This document shows positions 15,040 to 16,416 of a stretch of DNA of 16,416 bases, piece after piece (position 1 is the stretch's first letter; the number at the start of each line of letters is the position of its first letter). The stretch is from contig SKKV01000046.1 of assembly GCA_007123575.1 (NCBI GenBank), positions 1 through 16,416 of the forward strand, in the 5' to 3' direction. The notes below the pieces were generated by a model that saw nothing but the letters and a program-made list of their open reading frames with translations, made no database searches and was not told the origin of the DNA. The position numbers and the translations under genes were made by a program. This DNA comes from Wenzhouxiangella sp. Lineage in GTDB: Bacteria > Pseudomonadota > Gammaproteobacteria > Xanthomonadales > Wenzhouxiangellaceae.

Positions 15040-16416
15040 TCAAGGGCTTGCGAAGCGTGCTTCCAGGCGCTCGACGAAGCGGCGCGGTGCATGGCCAAAC
15101 CCCTGGTTGCTCATGAACACTACATGGTCACCTGGGCGAACCGCCTGGTAGATGTCATCAAGCAGGTTGTCGACTTGCCGCCGGGCCCGGCCAGCACCGT
15201 CAAGCTTGTTCAGTACATTCTGCGGATCCCAGTCCATGGCCTCGGAGGTGCGCAGCCAAACATGATCGGCTGGCATCAGGGCCGGCGCCAGCTCCTGAAT
15301 GTGATGGCCGCCGCGCATGGTGTTGCTGGCCGGCTCCAGCGCCACCAGGATTCGGGCGCTGCCGACGCTGCGGCGCAAGCCTTCCAGGGTCAGCCGGATG
15401 GCAGTGGGGTGGTGGGCGAAATCGTCGTAGACGCGAATGCCTTCGATTTCGACTAGCAGTTCCAGCCGTCGCTTTACCCCTTGAAACTCGCTCAAGGCTG
15501 CAACCGCTTGCCGCGGGTCCACGCCAACGGCCGCTGCCGCAGCCAGCGCGGCGAGCGCGTTGAGCGCATTGTGACGGCCACTCATGGACCAGGCCAGATC
15601 AGCAATAGGCTGGCCATCGCGGGTAAAACGCAGCCGCTGACCACCAGGATCAAGCAGCTCAACCCGCCAGTCGCCGGCTTGGGCATCGGACAGGGCAAAG
15701 CTTTCGGTGCTGCTCCAGCAACCCCAGTCGAGAACCTCGCGCAAACTGGCGTCCTGCGCGTTGGCGATGATGGTGCCATTGCCGGGAATGGTGCGGACAA
15801 GATGGTGAAACTGGGCCTGAATGGCCTTCAGGTCGGGATAGATGTCGGCATGGTCGAACTCCAGGTTGTTGAGAATGGCAACCTGCGGCCGGTAATGGAC
15901 GAACTTGGCGCGCTTGTCGAAAAAGGCCGTGTCGTACTCGTCTGCCTCGACAACGAAAAGATCGCTGCCGGTGCGGGCCGAGACACCGAAGTTGTTGGGA
16001 ATGCCGCCAATCAGAAACCCGGGGTTCAGGCCAGCGAACTCCAGTATCCAGGCCAGCATGCTGGCGGTGGTGGTCTTGCCATGCGTACCGGCCACGGCCA
16101 AGACGCGGCGACCGGTGAGATAGTTCTCTCCCAGCCAGCGCGGGCCGGAAGTAAACGACATGCGCTCGTTGAGCATGTGTTCCACGGCCGGGTTGCCGCG
16201 GCTCATGGCATTGCCAACCAGGACCAGGTCAGGGGCCGGGCTCAAAGCATCCGGGCTGTAGCCTTCGGCAAGATCAATCCCCAGCGCCTGAAGCTGGGTG
16301 CTCATTGGCGGGTAAACGTTGGCGTCGGAGCCGGTGACGTCATGACCGTCAGCACGCGCCAGCGCCGCCAGGCCACCCATGAAGGTGCCGCAAATGCCAA
16401 GAATATGAAGCTTCAC
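15040..16416 (-). CDS. mpl: UDP-N-acetylmuramate:L-alanyl-gamma-D-glutamyl-meso-diaminopimelate ligase
   Basis: Murein-recycling ligase that joins recovered tripeptide (or related peptides) to UDP-MurNAc with ATP, in the cytoplasm. It bypasses MurC, MurD and MurE. The 458 residues match the usual length. The Mur N-terminal nucleotide-binding start KLHILGICGTFMGG and GSDANVYPPMST (29-40) are diagnostic of Mpl rather than MurC. The ATP P-loop AGTHGKTTT is at 109-117, the central domain carries EADEYDTAFFD and NNLEFDHADIY, and the C-terminal domain has DDFAHHPTAI. The start is GTG in the last three bases of the window (16414-16416). It aligns with the E. coli start MRIHILG, so the gene is probably complete, but its ribosome-binding site and promoter lie outside. 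The LonN-domain gene follows. Confidence 0.96.
   Translation of the reverse strand: MKLHILGICGTFMGGLAALARADGHDVTGSDANVYPPMSTQLQALGIDLAEGYSPDALSPAPDLVLVGNAMSRGNPAVEHMLNERMSFTSGPRWLGENYLTGRRVLAVAGTHGKTTTASMLAWILEFAGLNPGFLIGGIPNNFGVSARTGSDLFVVEADEYDTAFFDKRAKFVHYRPQVAILNNLEFDHADIYPDLKAIQAQFHHLVRTIPGNGTIIANAQDASLREVLDWGCWSSTESFALSDAQAGDWRVELLDPGGQRLRFTRDGQPIADLAWSMSGRHNALNALAALAAAAAVGVDPRQAVAALSEFQGVKRRLELLVEIEGIRVYDDFAHHPTAIRLTLEGLRRSVGSARILVALEPASNTMRGGHHIQELAPALMPADHVWLRTSEAMDWDPQNVLNKLDGAGRARRQVDNLLDDIYQAVRPGDHVVFMSNQGFGHAPRRFVERLEARFASP

Overview
The window looks like a chromosomal stretch from a high-GC gammaproteobacterium. The support is a type II citrate synthase of the E. coli GltA kind, a murein-recycling ligase (Mpl) that starts almost exactly like the E. 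coli enzyme, an outer-membrane-type lipoprotein, and a DedA-PAP2-LssY membrane protein. A Chromatiales/Wenzhouxiangella-like relative is my guess. I see no mobile element, tRNA, rRNA or CRISPR array. Genes are tightly packed: convergent neighbours overlap or nearly touch, and the only non-coding stretch near 300 bases lies at about 7140-7439.

Layout: (1) 1-753 (+), the 3' end of a response-regulator or hybrid-kinase gene with one intact receiver domain followed by a degenerate one. (2) 760-1317 (-), a coiled-coil lipoprotein. (3) 1437-1823 (+), a small DUF3307 membrane protein. (4) 7139-1804 (-), a four-gene operon: a DevB-type membrane fusion protein, a DevC-type permease, a DevA-type ATPase carrying a fused C-terminal GAF domain, and a patatin phospholipase with an N-terminal cyclic-nucleotide-binding domain. 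(5) 7440-8729 (+), citrate synthase, followed by a structured 70-base spacer and 8800-11484 (+), a 7TMR-DISM / degenerate GGDEF / intact EAL protein that should hydrolyse c-di-GMP. (6) 11503-12324 (-), an HSDL2-like short-chain dehydrogenase, divergent from 12419-14404 (+), a DedA-PAP2-LssY fusion whose PAP2 catalytic motifs are gone. (7) 16416-14383 (-), mpl and a Lon-substrate-binding-domain protein.

The most distinctive part is the dev operon. DevBCA exporters of cyanobacteria move glycolipids through the envelope via a TolC-type outer-membrane channel. Here the ATPase is fused to a GAF domain that keeps an NKFDE-like signature typical of cyclic-nucleotide GAFs, and the next gene is a phospholipase/lysophospholipase with a CRP-type nucleotide-binding domain. 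Two unrelated candidate nucleotide sensors in one lipid-related operon suggest second-messenger control of lipid export and remodelling. That link is inference. The first gene of the operon also shows an apparent single-base frameshift at a C7 run close to its start.

Other points worth a look are the inverted repeat that buries both candidate start codons of the EAL gene, the 18-base perfect palindrome after citrate synthase, and the catalytically dead PAP2 domain.
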